NCBI GenBank assembly: GCA_016284235.1
Contig: JAEEOK010000077.1
Coordinates: 1 to 34,185, forward strand
DNA: 34,185 nucleotides
Direction: 5' to 3'
Origin: Succinivibrionaceae bacterium
Lineage (GTDB): Bacteria; Pseudomonadota; Gammaproteobacteria; Enterobacterales; Succinivibrionaceae
Notes under the pieces: generated by a model
Told to the model about the DNA's origin: nothing
Database searches by the model: none
The model's input: only the letters and a program-made list of their open reading frames with translations
In this document: positions 16,584 through 29,772 of the stretch, piece after piece
Layout: each line of letters opens with the position of its first letter
Position numbering within the stretch: position 1 is the first letter of the stretch
Translations under genes and position numbers: made by a program

Positions 16584-16612
16584 TTGAAAATAAATGAGAA
16601 AGTGCTTAAAAT
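16584..16612 (+). promoter_or_regulatory. atp operon promoter
   Basis: TTGAAA (16584-16589), a 17-bp spacer and TAAAAT (16607-16612) lie about 55 bp upstream of the atpI ATG. The AT-rich stretch upstream could act as an UP-like element. Confidence 0.55.
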
Positions 16613-16667
16613 ATGACATAGAACAAAGTGACGCTTTTTGATATGGTGTAGACTGTGCAGAACTCTT

Positions 16668-17096
16668 ATGCTCAAGAATTATTTGATTTATGAGTTGTAC
16701 ACTGTTTTGGTAGTAGTTCTTCTGTCAGGTTTTTTATCCTGTTTTACTTCCATTAGTCAGTTTATCTCTATGTTGTCTGGGGTTTTGGGTTACTGTATCG
16801 TTTTCACGGTTTATTATGTTTCTTGTTTGAGATTTTTTGAAAAGGATAGTGCTCAGACTTTTGTTGCGAGAACCGTGTTCGGTTTTATCTTGAAGGTAGT
16901 ACTGACTGTAAGTTATTTTGTTTATATTCATCGTCACTTCAGTTTGGATTTAAGATATGCCGCACTTGCATTTGTTGTTGCAGTTGTTATCAGCAGTTTT
17001 ATTCCTTTCATTTCTGCCGGATACAGAAAATCAGGGCAGGGATCTTTGGTTATAATGGATGAATCGGTTAAAAGGTCTGACGATTCTGAGAAATAG
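16668..17096 (+). CDS. atpI: ATP synthase protein I (AtpI)
   Basis: AtpI is a small membrane protein that assists assembly of the c-ring. The product is 142 aa from ATG 16668 (E. coli 126). Four hydrophobic segments are visible, starting YTVLVVVLLSGFLS and ending ALAFVVAVVISSFIPFI, with a short charged tail. A TTG at 16638 would extend the N-terminus by ten residues without a good Shine-Dalgarno. Sequence conservation in this family is low, and the call rests mainly on its position as first gene of the atp operon and its topology. Confidence 0.85.
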   Translation: MLKNYLIYELYTVLVVVLLSGFLSCFTSISQFISMLSGVLGYCIVFTVYYVSCLRFFEKDSAQTFVARTVFGFILKVVLTVSYFVYIHRHFSLDLRYAALAFVVAVVISSFIPFISAGYRKSGQGSLVIMDESVKRSDDSEK

Positions 17097-17240
17097 AGGA
17101 CCTTTACGAAGAAAAAAGATTTGTATTGTTACATCCTTTTGGATTTTTCTGCTGCTGCCGAACTAAAAGATCTGTTTGATGTGATAATAACAAAGATTAT
17201 TGAGAATAAATCCGGATGCATATTTTCGGATATTTTATGA

Positions 17241-18218
<978 letters not shown>

Positions 18219-18252
18219 AATTGAGTTTAGATATTATTTTTAGGAGTTTTAA

Positions 18253-18507
<255 letters not shown>

Positions 18508-18548
18508 TAAGTTTCTGCATACTATAATTTTTTATAAGAGATTATCAA

Positions 18549-19022
18549 ATGGAATTAAATTGGACTTTTGTTGGACAAACATTAGAATTTATTTTATTTG
18601 TCTGGCTGTGCTTAAAATTTATTTGGCCTCCTATTATTTCCAGTATTGAAAACCGTCAGAAAGATATTGATGAAGGTCTGCAGGCCGCAGAGAGAGGCAG
18701 GAAGAGTCTCGAAGTAGCCCGCAACAATGCTGCTGAGCAGATAAAGGCGACTAAAAAAGAGGTTGCCGAACTTATTGAGCAGGCTAATAAACGTCAAGCT
18801 AAAATTATAGATGATGCAAAGTCAGCTGCGAATGAAGAAAGACTCAAAATTATCGAACATGCGAAGGAGGAGGCTGAAGCCGAAGCCAACCGCATCAGAG
18901 AAAAACTGAGAAAGGAAGTTGCTGAACTGGCAGTACGCGGTGCAGAAAAAATTATTAAAAAGAATATTGATGCGTCAACTACTGCGGGCATTATCGATGA
19001 TTTAGTAGGCAGCAAGCGCTAG
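18549..19022 (+). CDS. atpF: F-type ATP synthase subunit b
   Basis: Peripheral stalk subunit that holds F1 against rotation; 157 aa (E. coli 156). One N-terminal membrane helix (LEFILFVWLCLKFIWPPI, about residues 12-29) is followed by a long charged helix rich in Ala, Glu and Lys that pairs with a second b subunit, and by the VRGAEKIIKKNIDAS C-terminal region that contacts delta. It lies 41 bp after atpE and 22 bp before atpH. Confidence 0.97.
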   Translation: MELNWTFVGQTLEFILFVWLCLKFIWPPIISSIENRQKDIDEGLQAAERGRKSLEVARNNAAEQIKATKKEVAELIEQANKRQAKIIDDAKSAANEERLKIIEHAKEEAEAEANRIREKLRKEVAELAVRGAEKIIKKNIDASTTAGIIDDLVGSKR

Positions 19023-19044
19023 TTGATGACAAGAAGGTTTTAAA

Positions 19045-19578
19045 ATGTCAGATTATGTGACTGTAGCCAGACCTTATGCCAAAGCTGCATTTGATTTTGC
19101 AAAAGAACATAATGCGGTAGGGGATTGGTTGTCTATGATTTCCTTTTTAAAGGAAGTTGTTTCCAATGATGATGTGATGAATTTGATAGAGTCCTCCAGT
19201 TCTAACGAGTCGGTGATTAAAATACTAACAAGTTTAACCGACGGTTACATAGACGGGTACGTATTGAATTTTCTGAAACAGATTATTGAAAACGGAAGAT
19301 TGGTGGTTATTCCGGATATACTTGAGGAATTTAAAAGACTCAAGGATGAGGATGAAAGAAAACTGCAGGCTAATGTAAAATCTGTAGAGAAACTGTCGAA
19401 AGTCGAATTAGAGAAAATCAAAAAGTTTCTTGAGGATAAATATCAGTGCAGTGTAGAAATTTTAAATACAATCGACCCTGACATTTTAGGTGGAGTTGTA
19501 ATTGAAACTCCAAAAGAAGTTATTGATGCTAGCATACGCAGTCGCATTGATGAACTTGCCGAAGTTTTAAAGTCTTAA
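19045..19578 (+). CDS. atpH: F-type ATP synthase subunit delta
   Basis: Delta links the top of F1 to the b dimer; 177 aa, the E. coli length. It begins VARPYAKAAFDFAKEH, the family N-terminal signature, and ends with DPDILGGVVIETPKEVIDAS, the C-terminal signature that precedes a basic helix. GAAGG precedes the ATG, and atpA starts 15 bp after the stop. Confidence 0.97.
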   Translation: MSDYVTVARPYAKAAFDFAKEHNAVGDWLSMISFLKEVVSNDDVMNLIESSSSNESVIKILTSLTDGYIDGYVLNFLKQIIENGRLVVIPDILEEFKRLKDEDERKLQANVKSVEKLSKVELEKIKKFLEDKYQCSVEILNTIDPDILGGVVIETPKEVIDASIRSRIDELAEVLKS

Positions 19579-19592
19579 TTTAAGGAATAGAT

Positions 19593-21143
19593 ATGCAAAT
19601 AAAAAAACTGCAATTAAATTCCACAGAAATTGCTAGTCTCATTAAGGAGAGAATTGAGCAGTTCAATGTAGTTTCAAAAGCGAAGAATGTTGGAACCATT
19701 GTTTCGGTATCGGACGGTATTCTGAGGATCAGCGGCCTGACTGACGTTATGTCTGGAGAAATGATCCAGATATCTGGTGGTCGCTACGGTTTGGCTCTTA
19801 ACCTTGAACGTGACTACGTAGGCGCTATAGTCATGGGTCCAAGTGATGATATTACTGAAGGTGAGCAGGTAAGCTGTACCGGAAAAATCCTTCAGGTTCC
19901 TGTCGGCAGAGAACTTCTGGGAAGAGTTGTCAATACTCTGGGTCAGCCTATAGATGGCAAAGGTCCTATTGAAACATCTCAGTTCGCTCCGGTTGAAGTA
20001 ATTGCTCCTGGCGTTATTGACAGACAGTCTGTTTCTCAGCCTATTCAGACTGGTTATAAGTCAGTTGACTCCATGATTCCTATCGGAAGAGGTCAGCGTG
20101 AACTTATAATAGGTGATAGACAGGTTGGTAAGACTGCACTTGCTATTGATACTATTATCAATCAGAAGGATGCCGGGGTTAAATGCGTTTACGTTGCTAT
20201 AGGTCAGAAGGCTTCTACTATCGCCAATGTTGTAAGAAAGCTTGAAGAGCACGGAGCTCTTTCCAATACTATAGTTGTTGTTGCTTCAGCTTCAGAATCA
20301 GCGTCTCTTCAGTATCTTGCTCCGTATGCAGGATGTGCAATGGGAGAATTTTTCCGTGATAACGGAGAAGATGCTCTGATAGTTTATGATGATTTGTCAA
20401 AGCATGCAGTGGCATACAGACAGATTTCTCTTCTTCTCCGCCGTCCGCCTGGACGCGAGGCTTTTCCTGGTGATGTTTTCTATCTGCATTCAAGACTTCT
20501 TGAAAGAGCGGCCCGCGTAAATGAGAGTTATGTAGAACGTGTTACAGGTGGAAAAGTTAAGGGAAAAACCGGATCTCTGACTGCACTGCCGATAATAGAA
20601 ACACAGGCAGGTGACGTTTCTGCGTTTATTCCTACGAATGTTATATCAATAACAGACGGTCAGATATTTTTGACCACCCAGGCCTTTAATTCAGGTCTCC
20701 GTCCCGCTGTTGATCCCGGCATATCCGTGTCCCGCGTAGGTGGTGCTGCACAGACCAAAATCATGAAGAAACTTTCTGGAGGAATCCGTACTGCTTTGGC
20801 TCAGTATCGCGAACTTGCGGCATTTTCTCAGTTTTCCTCGGATCTTGACAGTGCTACAAAGGCTCAGCTGAGTCATGGTCAGAAGGTTACTGAACTCATG
20901 AAGCAGAAACAGTATTCTCCTCTTACCGTTGCCGAGCAGTCTTTGATTCTCTTTGCCGTGGATAAGGGATATCTGGATAATGTCGAGTTTGACAAGGTTG
21001 GAGAATACGAAACCAGTCTGCTATCTTTTGCAAACTCAAGTTATGCGGATTTTATGAAGGAAGTTAATGAAAGAGGGCAGTTCTCTGATGAAATTTCTGC
21101 AAAACTTGCTTCAATAATGGATGATTTTGCAAAGACTAACTAA
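19593..21143 (+). CDS. atpA: F-type ATP synthase subunit alpha
   Basis: Non-catalytic nucleotide-binding F1 subunit; 516 aa (E. coli 513). The N-terminal targeting-like helix [18 protein letters not shown] contacts delta. The P-loop is GDRQVGKT (from about residue 174), and [20 protein letters not shown] and the [20 protein letters not shown] signature follow. The order and spacing with its neighbours are those of all gammaproteobacterial atp operons. Confidence 0.99.
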   Translation: MQIKKLQLNSTEIASLIKERIEQFNVVSKAKNVGTIVSVSDGILRISGLTDVMSGEMIQISGGRYGLALNLERDYVGAIVMGPSDDITEGEQVSCTGKILQVPVGRELLGRVVNTLGQPIDGKGPIETSQFAPVEVIAPGVIDRQSVSQPIQTGYKSVDSMIPIGRGQRELIIGDRQVGKTALAIDTIINQKDAGVKCVYVAIGQKASTIANVVRKLEEHGALSNTIVVVASASESASLQYLAPYAGCAMGEFFRDNGEDALIVYDDLSKHAVAYRQISLLLRRPPGREAFPGDVFYLHSRLLERAARVNESYVERVTGGKVKGKTGSLTALPIIETQAGDVSAFIPTNVISITDGQIFLTTQAFNSGLRPAVDPGISVSRVGGAAQTKIMKKLSGGIRTALAQYRELAAFSQFSSDLDSATKAQLSHGQKVTELMKQKQYSPLTVAEQSLILFAVDKGYLDNVEFDKVGEYETSLLSFANSSYADFMKEVNERGQFSDEISAKLASIMDDFAKTN

Positions 21144-21164
21144 CGGTCAGCAGAGGAATGTGTA

Positions 21165-23434
<2,270 letters not shown>

Positions 23435-23449
23435 TTTGGAGTAAAACTT

Positions 23450-23878
23450 ATGGCTGAAGAATTCATGCAGTTTAAGCTTGATATCGTTAGTGCCGAAAAG
23501 GAACTTTTCTCCGGTTATGTTAGGACTATGCATATAACAGGTGTAGAGGGTCAGCTGGGTATCAGACATGGTCATACACCTCTGCTGACAATGATAAAAC
23601 CAGGACGTGTTGCTTTTACTACGCTGGAAGGAAAGGACGAGGTAATGTATCTGTCTGGAGGAATTTTAGAAATTCAGCCTACCCGCGTTACTGTTCTTGC
23701 TGATACAGCTATTCGAGCAGAGGAGATTGATACAGTTAAAGCTGAGGAAGCTGTCAAAGCTGCCAGGGAGCGCATTGAGTCCAAGGCGGATGATGTTGAT
23801 TATGCGTCAGCTATTATTGAACTTTCCAAGGCTTTAGCTCAGTTGAAAGTAGTAGAACTTACAAAAGGCAGACGATAA
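23450..23878 (+). CDS. atpC: F-type ATP synthase subunit epsilon
   Basis: Regulatory rotor subunit that inhibits ATP hydrolysis; 142 aa (E. coli 139). It has an N-terminal beta-barrel with [19 protein letters not shown] and the [20 protein letters not shown] block, then a C-terminal pair of helices. TTTGGAG precedes the ATG. It is the last gene of the atp operon, 22 bp before the terminator. Confidence 0.98.
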   Translation: MAEEFMQFKLDIVSAEKELFSGYVRTMHITGVEGQLGIRHGHTPLLTMIKPGRVAFTTLEGKDEVMYLSGGILEIQPTRVTVLADTAIRAEEIDTVKAEEAVKAARERIESKADDVDYASAIIELSKALAQLKVVELTKGRR

Positions 23879-23900
23879 TTTTTACTTCACTTCAAATCAG

Positions 23901-23938
23901 AAAGGTACGTTATCATTTGATAATGTGCCTTTTTTTTT
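23901..23938 (+). terminator. atp operon terminator
   Basis: A 14-bp stem, AAAGGTACGTTATC / GATAATGTGCCTTT with two G-T pairs and an ATTT loop, runs into a T-tract of about nine residues. From here to glmU (23939-24432) the only structure is the element at 24031 and an ATGCTA / TAGCAT repeat at about 24284-24314. Confidence 0.85.
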
Positions 23939-24030
23939 GATGATTATTATCTAATTTTCATAGAAGAGACAGTTCTGCTTAAATCATCTTTGTTATAATT
24001 GATGTATGTATTGTGATTAGAATTTACGAT

Positions 24031-24282
24031 GATTTATCTGATCGTGCCGTAAAACCACGTCCTTTAGGGAATTGATATAAGGCATAGATTAGCTCTAATC
24101 TTTCTTGCTAACAGAGATAGACTTCGGCTTTCTCTATGACAGCAAATCAGGCTAGGGCATAGCCGTAGAGCTTGTGAAGTGAACCGTTTTGTCGGTCAGC
24201 AGCAAGAACCCGCCGAGAGTAGCCTGCAGCTTGCTGCGGGAACTGGTAGGAATCCCCTGCTTTAGGCAGAGGAGGATGTCAA
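24031..24282 (+). mobile_element. ORF-less IS200/IS605-type element with ωRNA/HEARO-like scaffold, copy 2
   Basis: The second copy of the unit at 11249, same strand. The first 36 bases are identical, as are the central block around GGCTAGGGCATAGCC and the right end GGAGGATGTCAA. Differences cluster in stems and loops. Just inside the left end this copy has a perfect GATTAG-CT-CTAATC stem where copy 1 has a weaker ATTA-GGTA-TGAT one. One base is deleted in the right-end hairpin loop region. It sits between the atp terminator and glmU, so it interrupts no gene. Confidence 0.7.
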
Positions 24283-24432
24283 AACATGCTAATATTTAGT
24301 TGTTACCTGTAGCATTTTATCCTTTACAGATATACTGAAAAAAAACATAAATCTTTTTTCATTGCTGATAGTGCTAAATTTTAGTTGGTATTTTTCTGAC
24401 AATTTAATGAATATTTTATCACAGGATTATTT

Positions 24433-25800
24433 ATGACATTACAAGTTATTATTCTTGCTGCCGGAAAAGGTACAAGAATGAAATCTAATAAACCTAAGGT
24501 TCTGCATGAAATAGCAGGAAAACCTATGATTGAATTCATTATTGATACTGCAAGAAAACTTGAACCATCCAAAATATCTGTTATTTACGGATATGGAGGA
24601 GAACAGATTAAAAAAAGAATTACGGGAGATGATTTATCTTTTGTATGTCAGAGTGAGCAACTTGGAACGGCCCATGCGGTTATGCAGGCTCTTCCAAATA
24701 TAGACAGCAGTGATGATATTCTTGTGCTTTATGGTGACACTCCTTTTGTTTGTGAGGAAACACTTCGCAAAGTTATAGAAACTAATTCAGGTAAAGGACT
24801 GACAGTTTTAACGGCAGAGGTTCAGGATCCTTTCGGATTGGGAAGAATTGTTCGTTCTGGAGATGGAAAATTTGAAAAAATAGTTGAACAGAAGGATGCT
24901 TCTCCTGAGGAAACTAAGATAAGGGAGATTAACACCGGTATATGTTATGGATCGGCTGATATATTCAAACGTTACATAAATCAGATAGAGAACAAAAATA
25001 ATCAGAAGGAATTCTATCTGGTTGATATTTTTGCTATTGCTCTTAAGGATGGTGTAGATGTTTCCACTTATACCACCAAGGAAGAGAGTGATATGTATGG
25101 TATAAATAATCATAAGCAGCAGGCCAATCTCGAAAGATTATACCAGCTGAGACAGGCGGAAAAACTGATGGAGCAGGGGGTTACCATAATTGATCCTAAT
25201 CGATTCGATCTGCGAGGTAATTTAACCTGCGGGACGGATGTGGTTATTGATATTAATGTCATTTTCGAAGGTAACGTTAAGATTGGCAATAATGTTAAAA
25301 TCGGAGCAGGCTGCGTTATAAGTAATTGTGAAATAGCAGATAACTCAGTTATCAGTCCTTACAGTGTTTTGGAATCATCCAAATTAGGCAGAACAAATAC
25401 TATAGGACCTTTTGCTCATCTGCGACCGAACTGTGAATTAGAAGACGAAGTTCATGTAGGTAATTTTGTAGAAGTTAAAAAATCTACTATAGCTCATGGG
25501 ACCAAGGCCGGACATTTAACATATATAGGCGACAGTCAGGTAGGTTCTAATGTTAATTTTGGAGCAGGTACAATAACCTGTAATTATGATGGAGCCAACA
25601 AGCATAAAACTGTAATAGGTAATGACGTTTTTATAGGATCTGATACTCAGTTGGTGGCTCCAGTCGAGATTGGCGACGGTGCAACCATAGGTGCAGGATC
25701 TACCATAACAAAGAAAGTCGGAGAAAAGGATTTGGTTATTACCAGAGTTCCTCAGCGTCATATTGCCGGCTGGATCAGACCACAGAAGAAGAACAAGTAA
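24433..25800 (+). CDS. glmU: bifunctional N-acetylglucosamine-1-phosphate uridyltransferase / glucosamine-1-phosphate acetyltransferase
   Basis: GlmU makes UDP-GlcNAc from GlcN-1-P, acetyl-CoA and UTP for peptidoglycan and LPS. The product is 455 aa (E. coli 456). The N-terminal uridyltransferase domain has IILAAGKGTRMKSNKPKVLH and VLYGDTPF. From about residue 250 it has hexapeptide repeats of the left-handed beta-helix acetyltransferase, with IGPFAHLRPNCELEDEVHVG and NFGAGTITCNYDGANKHKT. Next to glmS it forms the usual glmUS pair, 15 bp apart. Confidence 0.98.
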   Translation: MTLQVIILAAGKGTRMKSNKPKVLHEIAGKPMIEFIIDTARKLEPSKISVIYGYGGEQIKKRITGDDLSFVCQSEQLGTAHAVMQALPNIDSSDDILVLYGDTPFVCEETLRKVIETNSGKGLTVLTAEVQDPFGLGRIVRSGDGKFEKIVEQKDASPEETKIREINTGICYGSADIFKRYINQIENKNNQKEFYLVDIFAIALKDGVDVSTYTTKEESDMYGINNHKQQANLERLYQLRQAEKLMEQGVTIIDPNRFDLRGNLTCGTDVVIDINVIFEGNVKIGNNVKIGAGCVISNCEIADNSVISPYSVLESSKLGRTNTIGPFAHLRPNCELEDEVHVGNFVEVKKSTIAHGTKAGHLTYIGDSQVGSNVNFGAGTITCNYDGANKHKTVIGNDVFIGSDTQLVAPVEIGDGATIGAGSTITKKVGEKDLVITRVPQRHIAGWIRPQKKNK

Positions 25801-25815
25801 CAGGATATATTTGAT

Positions 25816-27645
25816 ATGTGCGGAATAGTTGGAGCTGTAGCGCAACGTGATGTTGTTGAAATTTTACTCGAAGGCTTAAGAAGACTCGAGTACAGAGGTT
25901 ATGATTCTGCAGGTGTGGCAGTAATTCAAAATGGTGAACTTAAGCGAATTAGAAGTGTAGGAAAGGTATCTGAGCTTGCGGATAAAATAAATAAAAATCC
26001 GTTGCCTGGATCTGTAGGTATAGCACATACCCGGTGGGCTACACATGGAAAACCTTCTGAAGTAAATGCTCATCCACATGTTTCAGGAACTATAGCAATA
26101 GTTCACAACGGAATAATAGAGAATTACCAGGAGTTGAAAGATAAACTTACAAGTTTGGGATATCATTTTGTTTCTGATACAGATACAGAGGCAATGGCTC
26201 ATTTGATAAATTATAACCGACGTTCTTCAGTCAGCCTTCTGGAAGCAGTTCAAAAGACTGTTAAGGAACTTAGGGGAGCGTATGGTACCGCTGTTATCGA
26301 TTCGAATGATCCGGATTTAATGGTTGTTGCCAGATGCGGTTCTCCTTTGGTTATAGGTATTGGTATCGGAGAAAATTTTGTTGCCTCTGACCAGTTAGCT
26401 CTGCTTCCTGTAACTAATAAATTTATATTTCTGGAAGAGGGTGATATTGCCTGCATTACACGCCGAAAGGTTGATATATACGATATTGACGGCAAGTCTG
26501 CTGAGAGAAAATCTGTTATATCAGATGTAGAAAATGATGCCGCAGATAAAAAAGGCTTTACTCATTTTATGCTCAAGGAAATATATGAGCAGCCTGAAGC
26601 TATTGTAAAAACTATAGAATCGAGGATAACTAAATCACATTTTATTCCTGAAGCCTTCGGAGTCAATGCAAGAGAACTTTTTGAAAAAGTTGAGCATATT
26701 CAGATTGTTGCCTGTGGAACTTCTTATCATGCAGGTCTTGTATCAAGATACTGGATGGAGGAATATGCTGGAATATCATGTAACGTTGAAATAGCTTCAG
26801 AGTACAGGTATAGAAAATCTGTTACACATCCTAATACACTTCTTGTTACTCTGTCCCAGTCCGGAGAGACAGCCGATACTTTAGAGGCTCTCAGATTGTC
26901 AAAAAAACAGGGTTATATGGCGTCTCTTGCTATCTGTAATGTTTCAGGTTCATCTCTGGTAAGAGAATCTGATCTATGTTTTATGACCAGAGCAGGTGCT
27001 GAAATTGGGGTAGCTTCAACTAAGGCTTTTGTTACACAACTTGTGGCATTGCTTCTGCTGGTCGGTTCCATAGGAATATGCAAAAAAACTATTGATGAGA
27101 AAACCGAAAAGATGTTTATAAGCAGTATTTTTTCTCTTCCAGAAAAAATTAAAGAACTTTTGAGTATGGATAGAAAGATATCTGAATTGGCTGTACGTTT
27201 TCAGAAAAAAAGCAGTTGTCTGTTTCTTGGACGCGGAATTCAATGGCCTATAGCAATGGAGGGGGCTCTTAAACTGAAGGAAATAAGTTATATTCATGCA
27301 GAAGCGTATGCAGCAGGGGAACTTAAGCATGGTCCAATAGCGCTTATTGATGAAAATATGCCTGTTATTATAGTAGCTCCTACGAATGACCTGTTGGAAA
27401 AACTGAAATCCAATATTGAATCTGTCCGTGCCCGTAATGGTGAAATCTACATTTTTGCAGATCGGTTAGCGGGTTTTGAAAATGATAAAAATTGTCATAT
27501 AGTAACAATGCCGCAGATGGATGATGTTATTTCACCTGTAGTTTACACTGTGCCTCTGCAGTTGCTGGCATATCATGTGGCTGTTTTAAAAGGTACTGAT
27601 GTAGATCAGCCTCGAAATTTGGCCAAGAGTGTGACTGTAGAGTAA
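25816..27645 (+). CDS. glmS: glutamine-fructose-6-phosphate aminotransferase (isomerizing)
   Basis: GlmS makes glucosamine-6-phosphate from fructose-6-phosphate and glutamine, the first step of amino-sugar synthesis. The product is 609 aa (E. coli 609). The glutaminase Cys follows the initiator Met ([20 protein letters not shown], then [11 protein letters not shown]). The two SIS domains carry [26 protein letters not shown] and the C-terminal [12 protein letters not shown] end. It follows glmU in one operon and may continue into the FPr-like gene 16 bp downstream. Confidence 0.98.
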   Translation: MCGIVGAVAQRDVVEILLEGLRRLEYRGYDSAGVAVIQNGELKRIRSVGKVSELADKINKNPLPGSVGIAHTRWATHGKPSEVNAHPHVSGTIAIVHNGIIENYQELKDKLTSLGYHFVSDTDTEAMAHLINYNRRSSVSLLEAVQKTVKELRGAYGTAVIDSNDPDLMVVARCGSPLVIGIGIGENFVASDQLALLPVTNKFIFLEEGDIACITRRKVDIYDIDGKSAERKSVISDVENDAADKKGFTHFMLKEIYEQPEAIVKTIESRITKSHFIPEAFGVNARELFEKVEHIQIVACGTSYHAGLVSRYWMEEYAGISCNVEIASEYRYRKSVTHPNTLLVTLSQSGETADTLEALRLSKKQGYMASLAICNVSGSSLVRESDLCFMTRAGAEIGVASTKAFVTQLVALLLLVGSIGICKKTIDEKTEKMFISSIFSLPEKIKELLSMDRKISELAVRFQKKSSCLFLGRGIQWPIAMEGALKLKEISYIHAEAYAAGELKHGPIALIDENMPVIIVAPTNDLLEKLKSNIESVRARNGEIYIFADRLAGFENDKNCHIVTMPQMDDVISPVVYTVPLQLLAYHVAVLKGTDVDQPRNLAKSVTVE

Positions 27646-27661
27646 TGTTTGGGGGACTTCC

Positions 27662-28849
27662 ATGTTTGAATTGGATAAAAATAAAATATTTAAAATCAGT
27701 GGAAGTCTTAACAATTGTCAGACATATGAAACGGTGTATGAGCAGCTCAGAAGATGTTGCCTTATCAACGAAATTGATATAAAGGATTATTCTGAAGTTT
27801 TTGATTGCCTTTATCTTGGAGACGGTATTGCAATTCTTTTGCTTAATCGTAAATATAGCAAATTTGCTGTAAAAAAAGACTTTAAAATATTCTATTTTTC
27901 TGATAATTTCGAACCTTTAAATTCACAGAATGTTCATATAGTTTTATTCTTTGTTTCTATTACTCCTTTTCATTTTCGTCATTTAAGAAGAATTTCTGAA
28001 ATAATTTTTAATTGTGGCAGTGATTCTTTTCTGAATAAAGAAAGAAGTATAGAAGATATTTGTTGCTGGATACGAGGAGAATATTTAGTTAAGAATTATA
28101 TTACCTTTGTTGATAATAAAATAAGAATATTCAAATCAGGTGATTTATCCGAAGGTATTAATAAAATTAAGAATTTTTACTCTGATTCATTTCATGAAAC
28201 CCAAAGCATAGCTAATCAATTATTTATTTCAACTAATGTTTGTTGTAATGTATGTTTTCTGAACAACAGATACTCAAGTGTGCTAATTCCTGCTATTGTA
28301 GAAACATCAGATTCCAGAATAATTGTTTTTTCTGTCATTGCCGGAAAGGATATGCTTTACTCCACCTTAATAAATACCCTTTCCATAGTTGCAAGTTTTG
28401 ATAATGATTTGCTTTGCAATGTTTCACGTGAAACGCTGCTAAAAAATCTTGAAATGCTCCCGTTGAAAATAACAGATGAAGATCGAGAAAGAATTACAAA
28501 ATTAAATAATCTTGACAATAAGAACGATGAATGGCATGAGATCGTTATCGAGATTCTAAATGAGCATGGACTGCATGCTAGACCTGCGGTAGTTTTTACA
28601 AAAATTGCCAGAATGTTTAAATGTCCTGTCTGGATAAGAAAAGAAGATGATAAAAATCTGGTTAATGCAAAGGATTTTATGCAGATTCTCACGATGGGGG
28701 TAAAGTGCGGTGACAAGATAGTCATCTGTTCAACAGGTAAAACTTCTCTTAACGCACTTAATATAATAAAGGAAGCTTCTGAAAATCTGTTTTCTACGGA
28801 TTTTTATCAAAAAATTATCGACAAACTGTCTTTAAAACTAGATGATTAG
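27662..28849 (+). CDS. FPr-like PTS protein: degenerate EIIA domain plus C-terminal HPr domain
   Basis: The 395 aa order is EIIA - linker domain - HPr, as in FruB (FPr). The N-terminus starts MFELDKNKIF, like FruB MFQLSVQDIH. At the EIIA active site, FruB-type GNGIAIPH is here GDGIAILL (residues 53-60), so the phosphorylated His is Leu60. The C-terminal HPr domain (about 293-380) keeps GLHARPA with His305. The HPr Ser46 position reads NAKD, giving Asp338 instead of Ser. GGGGGA is well placed before ATG 27662. No fructose PTS genes are nearby. It may be a phosphocarrier or regulator rather than a sugar-specific transferase. Codon 258 and its neighbours contain a parS site. Confidence 0.75.
   Translation: MFELDKNKIFKISGSLNNCQTYETVYEQLRRCCLINEIDIKDYSEVFDCLYLGDGIAILLLNRKYSKFAVKKDFKIFYFSDNFEPLNSQNVHIVLFFVSITPFHFRHLRRISEIIFNCGSDSFLNKERSIEDICCWIRGEYLVKNYITFVDNKIRIFKSGDLSEGINKIKNFYSDSFHETQSIANQLFISTNVCCNVCFLNNRYSSVLIPAIVETSDSRIIVFSVIAGKDMLYSTLINTLSIVASFDNDLLCNVSRETLLKNLEMLPLKITDEDRERITKLNNLDNKNDEWHEIVIEILNEHGLHARPAVVFTKIARMFKCPVWIRKEDDKNLVNAKDFMQILTMGVKCGDKIVICSTGKTSLNALNIIKEASENLFSTDFYQKIIDKLSLKLDD
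28420..28435. promoter_or_regulatory. parS centromere site
   Basis: TGTTTCACGTGAAACG matches the bacterial parS consensus TGTTTCACGTGAAACA at 15 of 16 positions. It lies inside the FPr-like coding sequence, where it encodes VSRET, about 12 kb from parB and 16.6 kb from the putative oriC. No other copy was seen in the window. Confidence 0.92.
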
Positions 28850-28893
28850 GTCTCAGTTTATTTACATTAGCTTTTATCTTTAATTTTTAATTT

Positions 28894-29772
28894 TTAATTT
28901 AGAGCTTCATAAATGGTTTTTAAGTTATAATCGATCATTTTGTAGTATGTATCGATGGATTTTTCCTTTGATAGTGAATCTGAAATAAGCTCTCCACCTA
29001 TAGTTGCTGAAGTTTCTTCAACAAGCTGTTCAGCAAAATGCGTGTTTGATATATTTTCTATGAATATTACTTTTATTCCGCTTTCTTTGATCTGCTTGAT
29101 TATATTCGCAAGAATTTGAGCTGAAATTTCTGTTTCCTCATTTACACCTTTTATAGGTATGAATTCAATCTGAAAATCCCTTGCAAGATAACCGAATGCA
29201 TCGTGGGCAGTTATTGCTTTTTTCTTTTCCTTTGGCAGTTCATCAAATTTTTTTCTGTAAATTGTTATGATTTCTTCGAATTTTTTGTTGTATTGTTCTG
29301 CGTTATCTTTAAATTCGTTACAGTGGGCAGGAATTTTAGCACATGCCGCATAAGTAATGTTGTTAACGTATACTTGTGTGTTATACGGGCTGTTCCATCC
29401 GTGAGGATCTATTTCTCCGTTTTTAGTAATTACTTTAATTCCTTTTGAAGATTCGATCACTTTTGTCTGATCGTCAATCCTGTTTATCCAGCCTTCAAGA
29501 TTTTTACCATTTGTGATGATAAGATCTGCTTCCTTTAATTTTTTTAGATCAGATGGCTTTGGATTGAAGGAATGAACTTCTTCGTCATATCCGGCGAGAG
29601 AATAGATCGATGCATGGTTACCTATTATTTGTGCTGTGATGTCGGCCAAAATTGTGTTTGTTGCTACTATATTGATTTCATGTGCTTGTATTTCTGCTGA
29701 TGCAGTAAAAAATGCTACTGTTAGCAAAACTGATGTTATGAATCTAGGTGTTTTAAGCGAATGTATTTCCAT
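28894..29772 (-). CDS. Zn/Mn ABC transporter substrate-binding protein (TroA family)
   Basis: Periplasmic metal-binding protein of a cluster A-I ABC importer; 292 aa from ATG 29772. It has a signal peptide (ITSVLLTVAFFTASAEIQA), then EVHSFNPKPSD with metal ligand His67, DPHGWNSP with His124, TAHDAFGY with His190, and a GELISDSLS segment with a likely Asp ligand. The three-His plus Asp set is that of TroA, which binds Zn and Mn. A longer reading frame from 29925 exists, but GGAGGA 5 bp before ATG 29772 and the signal peptide decide the start. Its start overlaps the end of the permease gene by 37 bp. Confidence 0.9.
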   Translation of the reverse strand: MEIHSLKTPRFITSVLLTVAFFTASAEIQAHEINIVATNTILADITAQIIGNHASIYSLAGYDEEVHSFNPKPSDLKKLKEADLIITNGKNLEGWINRIDDQTKVIESSKGIKVITKNGEIDPHGWNSPYNTQVYVNNITYAACAKIPAHCNEFKDNAEQYNKKFEEIITIYRKKFDELPKEKKKAITAHDAFGYLARDFQIEFIPIKGVNEETEISAQILANIIKQIKESGIKVIFIENISNTHFAEQLVEETSATIGGELISDSLSKEKSIDTYYKMIDYNLKTIYEALN

